Origin: Streptomyces sp. SAT1
GTDB taxonomy: Bacteria > Actinomycetota > Actinomycetes > Streptomycetales > Streptomycetaceae
Reading direction: 5' to 3'
NCBI RefSeq assembly: GCF_001654495.1
Contig: NZ_CP015849.1
Coordinates: 2,246,501 to 2,310,500, forward strand
Length of the DNA stretch: 64,000 nt
Of the stretch, positions 27,328 through 36,281 are shown in pieces. The notes under the pieces were generated by a model. The model saw only the letters and a program-made list of their open reading frames with translations. It had not been told where the DNA came from and did no database searches. How positions within the stretch are numbered: position 1 is the first letter of the stretch; every line of letters begins with the position of its first letter. Made by a program: the position numbers and the translations under genes.

Positions 27328-28329
27328 TCAGGCGTCCCCGGAAAACTCGTACGCCTCCACCTCCGCCAGATACCGCCGCCTGCGCTCCTCGTCGTCCTCC
27401 AGGAAGGAGGCGAGGAAGGAGTTGCGGGCCAGCTCGCGCAGCCGTTCCTCGGACAGGCCGAGGACGCGGTGGACGGCGTCGAAGGTGTCGCCCGCGTAGC
27501 CGCCGAAGTAGGCCGGGTCGTCGGAGTTGACCGTGCACAGCAGCCCCGCCTCCAGCATGGCGGGCAGCGGATGGTCGGCGAGGGTGTCGACGGCGCGCAG
27601 CCGGACGTTGGACAGCGGGCACAGGGTCAGCGGTATCCGCTCGCGGACCAGCCGGCCGACCAGCGCGGGGTCCTCCACGCAGCGCAGCCCGTGGTCGACG
27701 CGCTCGACGCCGAGCACGTCCAGCGCCTCGGTGATGTACTGCGGCGGCCCCTCCTCCCCCGCGTGCGCCACCCGCCGCAGACCGAGCGCGGCGGCCCGCT
27801 CGAACACCTCGCGGAACTTCGCCGGCGGGTGCCCGACCTCGGCCGAGTCGAGCCCGATGCCGGTGATCCGGTCCAGGTACGGCCGGGCGGCCTCCAGGGT
27901 CTCCAGCGCGGACGCGGCGGACTCGTCGCGCAGGAAGCACAGGATCAGCCGGGTCGAGACGCCGTGCCGCTCCTCGCTGCGGCCCAGCGCCCGCCACAGC
28001 CCCTCGACGACCGTGCCCATGCCGATGCCGCGCGCCGCGTGCGCCTGCGGGTCGAAGAAGATCTCCGCGTGCCGTACGCCCTGCGCGGCGGCCCGCGCGA
28101 GATAGGCGTCGGCGAGGTCGGCGAAGTCCTGCTCGGTGCGCAGGACGGCCATCAGCTCGTAGTACAGGTTCAGGAAGGTCTGGAGGTCCTGGAAGCGGTA
28201 CGCCTCGCGCAGGGCCTCGGTGTCCGCGTAGGGCAGCGTCACACCGTTGCGCGCGGCCAGCTCGAAGGCCAGCTCAGGCTCCAGGGTGCCTTCGATATGG
28301 AGGTGCAGTTCAGCTTTGGGCAGGGGCAT
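27328..28329 (-). CDS. Adenosine/adenine deaminase family protein
   Basis: The 333-residue amidohydrolase has HLHIEGT (metal His-x-His) at the N-terminus, HAGEE (His/Glu) and SDDP (Asp pair) near the C-terminus, all as in adenosine deaminase. The HIEGTLEPE wording is that of the adenine deaminase (ADE) subgroup, so adenine could be the real substrate. ATG at 28329 is supported by a TACGAT -10 box six bases upstream, giving a leaderless mRNA. A GTG at 28353 overlapping the rnz stop (GTGA) is the alternative. Confidence 0.85.
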   Translation of the reverse strand: MPLPKAELHLHIEGTLEPELAFELAARNGVTLPYADTEALREAYRFQDLQTFLNLYYELMAVLRTEQDFADLADAYLARAAAQGVRHAEIFFDPQAHAARGIGMGTVVEGLWRALGRSEERHGVSTRLILCFLRDESAASALETLEAARPYLDRITGIGLDSAEVGHPPAKFREVFERAAALGLRRVAHAGEEGPPQYITEALDVLGVERVDHGLRCVEDPALVGRLVRERIPLTLCPLSNVRLRAVDTLADHPLPAMLEAGLLCTVNSDDPAYFGGYAGDTFDAVHRVLGLSEERLRELARNSFLASFLEDDEERRRRYLAEVEAYEFSGDA

Positions 28330-28335
28330 CAAAGA

Positions 28336-28341
28336 ATCGTA
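28336..28341 (-). promoter_or_regulatory. -10 element of leaderless purine deaminase gene
   Basis: TACGAT on the minus strand ends 6 nt before the ATG at 28329, just upstream of the rnz stop region. Confidence 0.5.
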
Positions 28342-28349
28342 CGGCGCCT

Positions 28350-29255
28350 TCACCGACGTTTCGGAACCGGCACCCGTTGCAGATCATGGGCCACGGTCAG
28401 CTCGCCCTCGAACCCGGCGGCCCGCGCCTGCCGTTCGAACTCGGCGGGCTCGGAGTAGCGCTGGCTGAAGTGGGTGAGGACCAGGTGCCGTACGCCCGCG
28501 TCCCGGGCCAGGCGGGCGGCCTGCCCGGCGGTGAGGTGGCCGTGCTCGGTGGCGAGCGTCTCGTCCTCGTCGAGGAAGGTCGACTCGATGACCAGCAGGT
28601 CGCAGTCCTCGGCCAGCTCCCGCGCCCCCTCGCACAGCCGGGTGTCCATGACGAACGCGAACCGCTGCCCGCGCCGCACCTCGCTCACCGCCTCCAGCGG
28701 CACCCCGCGAAGGGAGCCCTCGTGCTGGATCCGGCCCACGTCCGGGCCGGTGATGCCGTGCGCGGCGAGCCGGTCGGGCAGCATACGGCGCCCGTCGGGT
28801 TCGACGAGCCGGTAGCCGTAGGACTCCACCGGGTGGGAGAGGCGGCGGGCTTCGAGGGCGTACGCCGGTGTCGTGGCGAGGACGCCGTCGGCGTCCACCG
28901 GGGCCTCGGTGAGGGCGACCGTCTCGCGGTAGGCGGTGGCGTGCCGGAGCCGGTCGAAGAAGCGCTTGCCGGAGCGCGGGTAGTGCGCGGTGATCTCGTG
29001 CGGGACCCGGTCGAGGTTGATGCGCTGGATCACCCCGGCCAGACCCAGGCTGTGGTCGCCGTGGAAGTGGGTGACGCAGATCCGGTTCAGGTCGTGGGCG
29101 GCGGCCCCGGCGCGCAGCATCTGCCGCTGGGTGCCCTCCCCCGGGTCGAACAGGATGCCCTCGCCGTCCCAGCGCAGCAGATAGCCGTTGTGGTTGCGGT
29201 GCCGGGTCGGGACCTGGCTGGCGGTGCCGAGGACGACGAGTTCACGTACGGACAC
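28350..29255 (-). CDS. rnz: Ribonuclease Z
   Basis: The 301-residue beta-lactamase-fold nuclease trims tRNA 3' ends. It has the zinc motif [11 protein letters not shown] and later ligands in FVMDTR and LTHFSQRY. Length fits the short RNase Z form. GTG at 29255 lies 10 bp after the HIT gene, so they form one unit. Confidence 0.92.
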   Translation of the reverse strand: MSVRELVVLGTASQVPTRHRNHNGYLLRWDGEGILFDPGEGTQRQMLRAGAAAHDLNRICVTHFHGDHSLGLAGVIQRINLDRVPHEITAHYPRSGKRFFDRLRHATAYRETVALTEAPVDADGVLATTPAYALEARRLSHPVESYGYRLVEPDGRRMLPDRLAAHGITGPDVGRIQHEGSLRGVPLEAVSEVRRGQRFAFVMDTRLCEGARELAEDCDLLVIESTFLDEDETLATEHGHLTAGQAARLARDAGVRHLVLTHFSQRYSEPAEFERQARAAGFEGELTVAHDLQRVPVPKRR

Positions 29256-29265
29256 GACCGGTCGC

Positions 29266-29619
29266 CTAGCCGGGCGGCCACTGGAGGCCGCGGCCGCCGA
29301 GGACGTGCGCGTGGGCGTGCCAGACGGTCTGTCCGGCGCCCGCGCCGGTGTTGAAGACGGTGCGGTAGCTCTCCAGCTTCTCCTCGTCGGCGACGGCCCG
29401 CGTCTCGCGCAGCACGTCGGCGGCGAGTTCCGGGGCGCCGGCGGCGAGCGCGGCGGCGTCCTTGTAGTGCGCCTTGGGGATCACCAGGACGTGGGTGGGC
29501 GCCTGGGGGTTGATGTCGCGGAAGGCGACGGTCGTGTCCGTCTCGCGGACGACGGTCGCGGGGACCTGACCCGCGACGATCTTGCAGAACAGGCAGTCGT
29601 CCTGCGCTTCCCCTGCCAT
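29266..29619 (-). CDS. HIT-family (HINT-like) protein
   Basis: The 117-residue protein has the histidine triad HAHAHVLGG near its C-terminus and [14 protein letters not shown] at the N-terminus, typical of HINT purine phosphoramidases. ATG at 29619 follows GAAGGAG. It is followed by rnz. Confidence 0.93.
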   Translation of the reverse strand: MAGEAQDDCLFCKIVAGQVPATVVRETDTTVAFRDINPQAPTHVLVIPKAHYKDAAALAAGAPELAADVLRETRAVADEEKLESYRTVFNTGAGAGQTVWHAHAHVLGGRGLQWPPG

Positions 29620-29767
29620 ACGCGTGCGCTCCTTCGGACCGGTGAGCTGGTACGGGGCATCGTAGTCGGTCGGCCGTGGGGAGCGCGGGCCGGTGCACGG
29701 GCCGGTGCGCGGCCCGCCCGCGCTCCCCACGGTGCGGATCAGTCCCCCGCGCTCCCCACGGTGCGGG

Positions 29768-32700
29768 TCAATCCCCCGCGCCCCCCTCGGTGCGGGGTCG
29801 GTCCCCCTGTCCGGGCAGCGCAGGCGGGGTCTTGGCCGGGGTCGCCTCCAGCGCTTCGAGGGCCAGCCTGATCGCCTCGTCGAGCTGGGGGTCGCGGCCC
29901 GCCGCGTGGTCCTGCGGGCGCTGGAGGACCTCCACGTCCGGGTCCACTCCGTGGTTCTCCACGCCCCAGCCGTAACCCTCCAGCCAGAACGCGTACTTGG
30001 GCTGGGTGATCAGGGTGCCGTCGACCAGCCGGTAGCGGCTGTCGATGCCGATCACGCCGCCCCAGGTGCGGGTGCCGACGACCGGGCCGATGCCCAGCGC
30101 CTTGACGGCCGCGTTGACGATGTCGCCGTCCGAACCGGAGAACTCGTTGGCGACGGCGACGACCGGGCCGCGCGGGGCGTCGCGCGGATAGCTCTCCGCA
30201 CGCATTCCGCGCGGCAGGTCCCAGCCGACGATCCGCCGGGCCAGCTTCTCCACCACCAGCTGGGAGGTGTGCCCGCCGCGGTTCTCGCGCACGTCCACCA
30301 CCAGGCCCTCGCGGGCCACCTCGACGCGCAGGTCGCGGTGGATCTGCGCCCAGCCGGGCGCCTGCATGTCGGGGACGTGCAGATAGCCGAGCCGCCCGCC
30401 GGACCGCTCGTGGACGTAGGCCCGGCGGTCGGTCACCCAGGCGTGGTAGCGCAGCGGTTCCTCGTCGGCGAGGGGCACCACGACCGCGTGCCGTACGTCC
30501 CCGCCGCCGGCCGGTGAGATCGTCAGCTCGACGGGCTTCCCGGCGGTGCCCACCAGCAGCGGTCCGGGTCCGGCCACCGGGTCCACCGGGCGGCCTGCGA
30601 CCGCGACGACGGCGTCCCCGGCGCGCACCGCGGCGCCGGGCGCGGCGAGCGGGCTGCGGGCGTGCGGATCGGAGGTCTCCGAGGGCAGGATCCGGTCGAC
30701 CCGCCAACTCCCGTCCTCGTGCCGGGAGATGTCCGCGCCGAGCAGCCCCTGCCGGGCGCCGTCGCCGAAGGCGCCGTAGGGGGTGACGTAGGCGTGCGAG
30801 GTGCCGAGTTCGCCGTGCACCTCCCACAGCAGGTCCACCAGGTCGTCGTGGGTGGCGACGCGGTCCAGGACGGGCCGGTAGCGGTCCAGGACGCCGTCCC
30901 AGTCGACGCCGCTCATGTCGGCGCGCCAGAAGTGGTCCCGCATGATGCGGCCGGTCTCCTCGTACATCTGCCGCCACTCGGCGGCCGGGTCGACGTACTG
31001 CCGCACCCGGCCGAGGTCGACAGTGATGTTGGAGTCGCTGTCCTCGTCGCCGGAGGCGCGCCGGTCGCTGGGCACGACCCGGAGCTTGCCGTCGGACCAC
31101 AGCAGGACGCGCTTGCCGTCGCCGCTGACCTCGAAGTGGTCGGCGTCGGCGGCCAGATGCTCCAGGCGCTGCTGGGCGAGGTCGTAGCGTTCCAGCTCGG
31201 TCTTGGGGTCGGGGTCGTCCGGGGTGGCGCGGGCGGCGCCGAGCACTCCGGTCACCGGGTGGCGCAGCCAGAGCACGCCGTCGCGGGCGGCGCGCAGGTT
31301 GGAGTAGCGGGCGGCCTCGACCGGGAAGGGCACGATCCGGTCGGCGAGCCCTTCGAGGTCGATCCGGGTGGCCGGGGCGCCCTCGCTGTCCGGGGTCTCG
31401 TCCTTGTCGGCGGTCTCGAAGGGGCGGCCGTGGCGCTGCGGCCCGAACGGCGACGGGGTGGTCGCGGCCAGCGTGATCAGATGCGGGCGGGAACTCTCCA
31501 CGAACGCCAGGTCGAAGACGTGTTCGTCGTAGACGGGGTCGAAGGAGCGGTGCGAGAGGAAGGCGAGGTGCTTGCCGTCCAGGGTGAACGCGGGCGCGTA
31601 GTCGTGGAAGCGCAGCGGGGTGGCCTCGGTGACCGACAGGTCGGTGGTGTTGGCCAGGCGGAGCTGGCTGAGCGGGCTCGGGCCGGGGTGCGACCAGGCG
31701 AGCCAGGCGGAGTCGGGCGAGAAGGCGAGGCCGGTGACGTCGCCGTTGTCGCTGCGGTCGACCTCGCGGACCTCGCCGCTCTCGCGTTCGACGAGCAGCA
31801 GCCGGCCGTCGTGGGCGGCGACGGCGGCCCGGCTGCCGTCGGGGGCCATGGTCAGTTCCAGGACCCGGCCGAGCTGTCCGGCGGCCAGCCGGCGCGCGGT
31901 GGCGCCGGGCGCGAGGCCGGTGGCGGGCGCGAACTCCAGGGCGTCCTCGCCCTCGGCGTCGGTGACCCACACCGCCCACTCCTCGCCGTCGGCGCGGAAG
32001 GTGCGCGGCAGCCGGTTGCGCACGCCGGGCTCGGCGGCCAGCGCGCGGGCCGGGCCGGAGCGGTGGGTGACCCAGTGGACGGCGCCGCGCACCGAGACGG
32101 CGCTGCCGCGCGCGGTGTGGTCGGGGGCGGCGGACCCGAACCAGCGGGCGGCGTTGACCGGGTAGGGCTGGAGGTCGGTGCGCGGGCCGCCGAGCCGGAT
32201 GTCCAGGCGGCGCGGCTCGGCGTCCTCCAGGTCGTCCAGGAGCCACAGTTCACCGGCGCTCGCGTAGACGACGCGGGTGCCGTCGGTGGCGGCGTGCCGG
32301 GCGTAGAAGCCTTCGGCGGGGGTGTGGCGGCGCAGGTCGGAGCCGTCGGCGAGGGAGGAGTACAGCGCGCCGGTGCCCTCGTGGTCGGAGAGGAACGCGA
32401 TCCTGTCGCCCACCCACAGCGGGTACTCGATGTTGCCGTCCAGGTCCGCGTGCAGCCGGACGAACTCGCCGGTGTCCTCCGGGTCGATCCACAGCTTTCC
32501 GGCGCCGCCGCCCCGGTACCGCTTCCACCAGGCCGCCTCGCGGCCCATGGGCGCGGACAGCAGCACGGTGTGCGGCCCGTACGCGACGTCGCCGACCGGG
32601 CCGTAGGGCAGGACGGCGGCCTCGGAGCCGTCCAGCGGGACGGCGCGGGCCCAGCTGCGGCGCAGGCTGGCCTGGCCCTGGGTGCTGATCGCGAGGACCT

Positions 32701-33025
32701 CGCCGCCGGGGGTCCAGCCGCGCACCTGGGTGCGCCAACTGCCCCAGTGGGTCAGGCGGGTGGCGGGGCCGCCGGCGACGGGCGCGGCATGCACCTCGGG
32801 GGCGCCGTCGCGGGTGGAGGTCCAGGCGACGGTAGTGCCGTCGGGCGAGATGCGCGGGTGGTTCACCGGCACGTTGTCGGCGCTGACCCGCCAGGCCCGC
32901 CCGCCGTCCAGCGGCGCGAGCCACACGTCGTCCTCGGCGGTGAAGGCGACCAACTCCCCGTGCAGGTGCGGAAAGCGGAGATACGCGGACGGTACGGTCG
33001 ATGCAGACGATGCTGACTGAGTCAC
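29768..33025 (-). CDS. Tricorn protease homologue
   Basis: The 1085-residue protein has N-terminal beta-propeller repeats (residues about 20-650), a central region and PDZ domain, and a C-terminal S41-type core with NEFSGSDGD. The catalytic Ser965 and following Asp966 fall at the same numbers as in the archaeal Tricorn; a catalytic histidine is expected in LGTSHAYVTPYG. Tricorn degrades peptides released by the proteasome, which Streptomyces also has. GTG at 33025 is six bases after TAGGGT, suggesting a leaderless mRNA. No signal peptide is present. Confidence 0.93.
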   Translation of the reverse strand: MTQSASSASTVPSAYLRFPHLHGELVAFTAEDDVWLAPLDGGRAWRVSADNVPVNHPRISPDGTTVAWTSTRDGAPEVHAAPVAGGPATRLTHWGSWRTQVRGWTPGGEVLAISTQGQASLRRSWARAVPLDGSEAAVLPYGPVGDVAYGPHTVLLSAPMGREAAWWKRYRGGGAGKLWIDPEDTGEFVRLHADLDGNIEYPLWVGDRIAFLSDHEGTGALYSSLADGSDLRRHTPAEGFYARHAATDGTRVVYASAGELWLLDDLEDAEPRRLDIRLGGPRTDLQPYPVNAARWFGSAAPDHTARGSAVSVRGAVHWVTHRSGPARALAAEPGVRNRLPRTFRADGEEWAVWVTDAEGEDALEFAPATGLAPGATARRLAAGQLGRVLELTMAPDGSRAAVAAHDGRLLLVERESGEVREVDRSDNGDVTGLAFSPDSAWLAWSHPGPSPLSQLRLANTTDLSVTEATPLRFHDYAPAFTLDGKHLAFLSHRSFDPVYDEHVFDLAFVESSRPHLITLAATTPSPFGPQRHGRPFETADKDETPDSEGAPATRIDLEGLADRIVPFPVEAARYSNLRAARDGVLWLRHPVTGVLGAARATPDDPDPKTELERYDLAQQRLEHLAADADHFEVSGDGKRVLLWSDGKLRVVPSDRRASGDEDSDSNITVDLGRVRQYVDPAAEWRQMYEETGRIMRDHFWRADMSGVDWDGVLDRYRPVLDRVATHDDLVDLLWEVHGELGTSHAYVTPYGAFGDGARQGLLGADISRHEDGSWRVDRILPSETSDPHARSPLAAPGAAVRAGDAVVAVAGRPVDPVAGPGPLLVGTAGKPVELTISPAGGGDVRHAVVVPLADEEPLRYHAWVTDRRAYVHERSGGRLGYLHVPDMQAPGWAQIHRDLRVEVAREGLVVDVRENRGGHTSQLVVEKLARRIVGWDLPRGMRAESYPRDAPRGPVVAVANEFSGSDGDIVNAAVKALGIGPVVGTRTWGGVIGIDSRYRLVDGTLITQPKYAFWLEGYGWGVENHGVDPDVEVLQRPQDHAAGRDPQLDEAIRLALEALEATPAKTPPALPGQGDRPRTEGGAGD

Positions 33026-33031
33026 CCGGTC

Positions 33032-33037
33032 ACCCTA
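33032..33037 (-). promoter_or_regulatory. -10 element of leaderless Tricorn gene
   Basis: TAGGGT ends 6 nt before the GTG. A weak TGTCCG is 17 bp further upstream (33055-33060). Confidence 0.5.
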
Positions 33038-33129
33038 CGCAGCGCCCGCGGTCCCGGACAGAGGGACGGATCACTTCGCCGATCACTTCCCGGGGTCCGC
33101 GCGTCGCGGCAAGGCGGCCCGGGGCGCCG

Positions 33130-33747
33130 CTACTTGCCCCGGGCGGGCGGGCATCCGGGATCGGTGCCGCACCACACGGTGCGGGTGACGGTGACGGTGA
33201 CCGTCGGCCCCGGCTGCCGGGGCGCGGGCGGGCGGTAGGTGGTCGGCAGTCGGGTGGGCGGCCGGTAGGTGGGCGGCCGGTACGTGGGGACGGTGGTCGC
33301 GCGGCAGTCGCCGAGGCCGTCGGCGTGGAAGAGCACCTTGCCGCCCACCTTCGCGGTCAGGTCCCCGCGCACGCAGGCGCCGTCGACGGTCCCGTCGACC
33401 TGCCCGGTGACGGTGATCTTCCGGTTGTCCTTCGTACGGCCCTGGCAGTCCACGGAGGCGAGCACGGACCGGGACGCGGCGGGCGAGGGGCCGCTCTGCC
33501 GGTCCGGCGCGGACGCCTTGCCGCCGTCCCGGGAGCGGGCGGTGCAGCTGAACCAGCTCACGGAGACATGCCGCCGGTTCAGCTCGGCGGTGGCCGTGCG
33601 GTCGGTCGTGTACGACACCGTCGTGGTGCTCAGGCCGCCGCCGGGGTCGCAGGCGGCCAGGCCGCCCACCGCGGCGGCCGCGAGCGCCGCCGCGGCCATC
33701 GTCCGCCGTCCGCGCGGCAGGTGCCGGATCCGCCTCGATACCCGCAT
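33130..33747 (-). CDS. Putative lipoprotein with Tyr-Arg-Pro-rich tail
   Basis: The 205-residue protein has a twin-arginine-like basic start (RGRRTM), an Ala-rich membrane segment and a lipobox LAAC (Cys33). It should be lipidated and exported. A beta-rich central part contains paired cysteines, and the C-terminal region repeats TYRPPTYRPP. I do not recognise the family. ATG at 33747 has little ribosome site and is 7 nt after CATTCT, so it may be leaderless. It precedes the Tricorn gene by 104 bp. Confidence 0.7.
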   Translation of the reverse strand: MRVSRRIRHLPRGRRTMAAAALAAAAVGGLAACDPGGGLSTTTVSYTTDRTATAELNRRHVSVSWFSCTARSRDGGKASAPDRQSGPSPAASRSVLASVDCQGRTKDNRKITVTGQVDGTVDGACVRGDLTAKVGGKVLFHADGLGDCRATTVPTYRPPTYRPPTRLPTTYRPPAPRQPGPTVTVTVTRTVWCGTDPGCPPARGK

Positions 33748-33877
33748 ACCCGGCAGAATGCCACCGGCCCGCCCCCGGCGGTAGAGCGCATACGGCCACG
33801 CGCGCGCCGTGCGCGCCCGCGCACGACGCCCAGCGCAGGGCACGGCGTGCAGCGCAGGCATGGCGCACGGCGCATGC

Positions 33878-34276
33878 TCAGGAGCGCAGCAGCAGCCACT
33901 CCTGCAGCTCCACGAGGTTGCCCTCCGGGTCCTTGAGGTGGGCGACGCGCATCCGGTCGGTCATCGGCGCCGGGCCGTGCGCCAGTCGGGCGCCGCGCGC
34001 GGTGAGCTGCGCGCAGTAGGCGTCCAGGTCGTCCACGCGCAGCACCACCAGCGAGCGGTGCCCGGTCGCGGTCTCCCCCAGCTCCCCCAGCACCTCGGCC
34101 ATCATCGCCCGGTCCTGGAGGGCGATGCCCGCCGAGCCGGTGGCCGGACTGAACTTCTCGTACGGGCCCTGCTCGGCGCCCGACTGCGGCTTGAGGCCGA
34201 GCACGTCGGCGTAGAAGCGGTAGCAGGCGGCGAAGTCGGTGACGAGCAGCCGGACCTGGGCGAGTTCCACGGTCAT
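33878..34276 (-). CDS. VOC (glyoxalase/bleomycin resistance) family protein
   Basis: The 132-residue protein has the paired beta-alpha-beta-beta-beta units of VOC proteins (VRLLVTDFAACYRFYADVLGL ... HLKDPEGNLVELQEW). Metal ligands are plausible at the usual His/Glu sites (the last Glu lies in VELQEW). ATG at 34276 follows AGGGGGA. It lies after rsmE and its substrate is unknown. Confidence 0.88.
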   Translation of the reverse strand: MTVELAQVRLLVTDFAACYRFYADVLGLKPQSGAEQGPYEKFSPATGSAGIALQDRAMMAEVLGELGETATGHRSLVVLRVDDLDAYCAQLTARGARLAHGPAPMTDRMRVAHLKDPEGNLVELQEWLLLRS

Positions 34277-34305
34277 GTCCCCCTGTGAGGTCGGTGACCG
34301 CGGGC

Positions 34306-35055
34306 TCAGGACCAGCGGCCCGTACGCCCCATCAGCAGGGCCGCCGCCGCGGTCCCCGCGGTCGATGTACGCAGCACCGTACGCCCGAGGACGCAGATCC
34401 GCGCGCCCGCCTCCGCGAAGAGCGCCAGCTCCTCGGGGGACACGCCGCCCTCGGGGCCCACGATCAGCACGATCTCGCCGTGGGCGGGCAGGTCGGCGGT
34501 GGCCAGCGGGTCGTGGCCGCTCTCGTGCAGGACGGCGGCGAAGTCGGCCCCGGCGACGAGCGCGGCGACCTGCTTGGCGGTGGCGGCGTCCGCGACCTCG
34601 GGGAAGCGGGCCCGGCGGGACTGCTTGCCGGCCTCGCGGGCGGTCGCCCGCCACTTGCCGAGCGCCTTCAGACCCCGCTCGCCCCGCCACTGGGTGATGC
34701 AGCGCGAGGCGGCCCAGGGCACGATCGCGTCGACGCCGACCTCCGTCATGGTCTCCACGGCGAGTTCGCCGCGGTCGCCCTTGGGCAGGGCCTGGACGAC
34801 GGTGATCCGGGGCGAGGGCGCGGGTTCCTCGGTCACCGCGTCCAGCCGTACGACGAGCCGGTCCTTGCCCTCGGCCGCGGTGACCTCGCCCTCGGCCCGG
34901 CGGCCGGCGCCGTCGGTGAGCACCACCCGCTCGCCGGGCTGGAGCCGCTTCACCGAGACGGCGTGCCGCCCCTCGGGGCCGTCCAGCACGAACTCCCCGC
35001 GGGCGTCGGCCGGTTCGTCGGCCAATCCCTCGGCGACGAACACCGGTGCGGTCAT
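34306..35055 (-). CDS. rsmE: 16S rRNA (uracil-1498-N3)-methyltransferase
   Basis: The 249-residue SPOUT methyltransferase has an N-terminal PUA-like domain and the trefoil-knot SAM site LIVGPEGGVSPEEL and LGRTVLRTSTAGTAA near the C-terminus. It methylates U1498 in the 30S decoding site. Its ATG overlaps the stop of the nitronate monooxygenase gene (ATGA). It often follows dnaJ, as it nearly does here. Confidence 0.93.
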   Translation of the reverse strand: MTAPVFVAEGLADEPADARGEFVLDGPEGRHAVSVKRLQPGERVVLTDGAGRRAEGEVTAAEGKDRLVVRLDAVTEEPAPSPRITVVQALPKGDRGELAVETMTEVGVDAIVPWAASRCITQWRGERGLKALGKWRATAREAGKQSRRARFPEVADAATAKQVAALVAGADFAAVLHESGHDPLATADLPAHGEIVLIVGPEGGVSPEELALFAEAGARICVLGRTVLRTSTAGTAAAALLMGRTGRWS

Positions 35056-36149
35056 CGGGGGTCGCCTCCGGTCCGCGGCCGGGCGGACAACGCGCCGCGG
35101 GCGGCGTCCAGTTCGGCCGCCAGGACCTGGACCAGTTCCCCGGCGGGCAGGGCGCGGGCCTGGCGGTGGCCCTGTCCGGCCCACAGCGCCATGCCCTGCG
35201 GGTCACCGGCCTGCGCCGCCGCCTTGCGCAGCGGGGAGGCGAGGTGGTGGACCTGCGGGTAGGCGGCCGGGGCGTAGGGGCCGTGTTCGCGCATGAAGCG
35301 GTTGACCAGGCCGCGGGCGGGCCGTCCGGAGAAGGCGCGGGTCAGTTCCGTGTGCGGGAACAGCGGGTCGGTCAGGGCCTGCTTGTGCAGGGCGTGCGCC
35401 CCGGACTCGGGGGTGGCGAGGAAGGCCGTGCCGAGCTGGGCGGCGCTCGCGCCGGCGGCGAGGACGGCGGCGATCTGGCTGCCGCGCATGATGCCGCCCG
35501 CGGCGATGACCGGCAGCTCCACCGCCTCGCTGACCTGCGCGACCAGGGAGAGCACGCCGATGCCCGCGCCGTCGTTCTCCCGCTGGTCGCGGTGGGTGCC
35601 CTGGTGGCCGCCCGCCTCCACGCCCTGGGCGATCACCGCGTCCGCGCCGGACCGGCCCACGGCCAGCGCCTCGTCGACGGTGGTCGCGGTGACCAGGACG
35701 TAGGTGCCGACGCGGTGCAGGGAGTCGACGACCTCACGGGTGGGGGCGCCGAAGTGGAAGGAGACCACGGGGACCGGGTCGTCCAGCAGGACGGCGAGTT
35801 TCACGTCGTAGCCGTCGTCGTGCCCGCACTCGGGGTCGCCCAGCTCCGTCTCGTACCAGGTGGCCTCGCCCGCCAGTTGCTGGGCGTAGAGGTCGACGGC
35901 GCCGGACTCCGCGAGGTCGGGCTGGGGCATGAAGACGTTGACGCCGAAGGGGCGGCCGGTCAGCCCGCGCACCTGTTTGATCTCCTGGTACATGCCGTCC
36001 GCCGTCTTGTAGCCGGCGGCGAGGAAGCCCAGTCCGCCGGCCTCGGAGACCGCGGCGGCCAGCTGCGGCCCGGAGGGGCCGCCCGCCATCGGGGCCTGCA
36101 CGATCGGCCGAGGGAAGAGATCGGTCAGCGCGGACAATGCGGAGGACAT
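35052..36149 (-). CDS. Nitronate monooxygenase (2-nitropropane dioxygenase family)
   Basis: The 365-residue FMN-dependent TIM barrel begins PRPIVQAPMAGGPSGPQLAAAVS and has the phosphate-binding AAGGIMRG and the EAGGH segment typical of class I nitronate monooxygenases. It protects against propionate-3-nitronate-type toxins. It sits between dnaJ and rsmE and is coupled to rsmE by a 4-base overlap. Confidence 0.9.
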   Translation of the reverse strand: MSSALSALTDLFPRPIVQAPMAGGPSGPQLAAAVSEAGGLGFLAAGYKTADGMYQEIKQVRGLTGRPFGVNVFMPQPDLAESGAVDLYAQQLAGEATWYETELGDPECGHDDGYDVKLAVLLDDPVPVVSFHFGAPTREVVDSLHRVGTYVLVTATTVDEALAVGRSGADAVIAQGVEAGGHQGTHRDQRENDGAGIGVLSLVAQVSEAVELPVIAAGGIMRGSQIAAVLAAGASAAQLGTAFLATPESGAHALHKQALTDPLFPHTELTRAFSGRPARGLVNRFMREHGPYAPAAYPQVHHLASPLRKAAAQAGDPQGMALWAGQGHRQARALPAGELVQVLAAELDAARGALSARPRTGGDPR

Positions 36150-36198
36150 GACCGCATGGTGTCACGTCCGCGGCACGCCGCCGCATCCGGGCGTCCTC

Positions 36199-36210
36199 TG
36201 GCATATGCCA
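36199..36210. promoter_or_regulatory. Palindrome upstream of nitronate monooxygenase
   Basis: TGGCATATGCCA is a perfect 12-bp palindrome 50 bp before the gene's ATG. It may be an operator. No clear -35/-10 is assigned. Confidence 0.4.
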
Positions 36211-36212
36211 AA

Positions 36213-36238
36213 GGCAGCCACCGATACCGATGGCTGCC
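36213..36238 (-). terminator. Hairpin downstream of dnaJ
   Basis: GGCAGCCA (36213-36220) pairs with TGGCTGCC (36231-36238) around a 10-nt loop, 44 bp after the dnaJ stop. It has no T run. Confidence 0.5.
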
Positions 36239-36281
36239 CTTGGGAGCGCTTCCCCGCCCGGACGCGGCCGGGCGGACCCGC

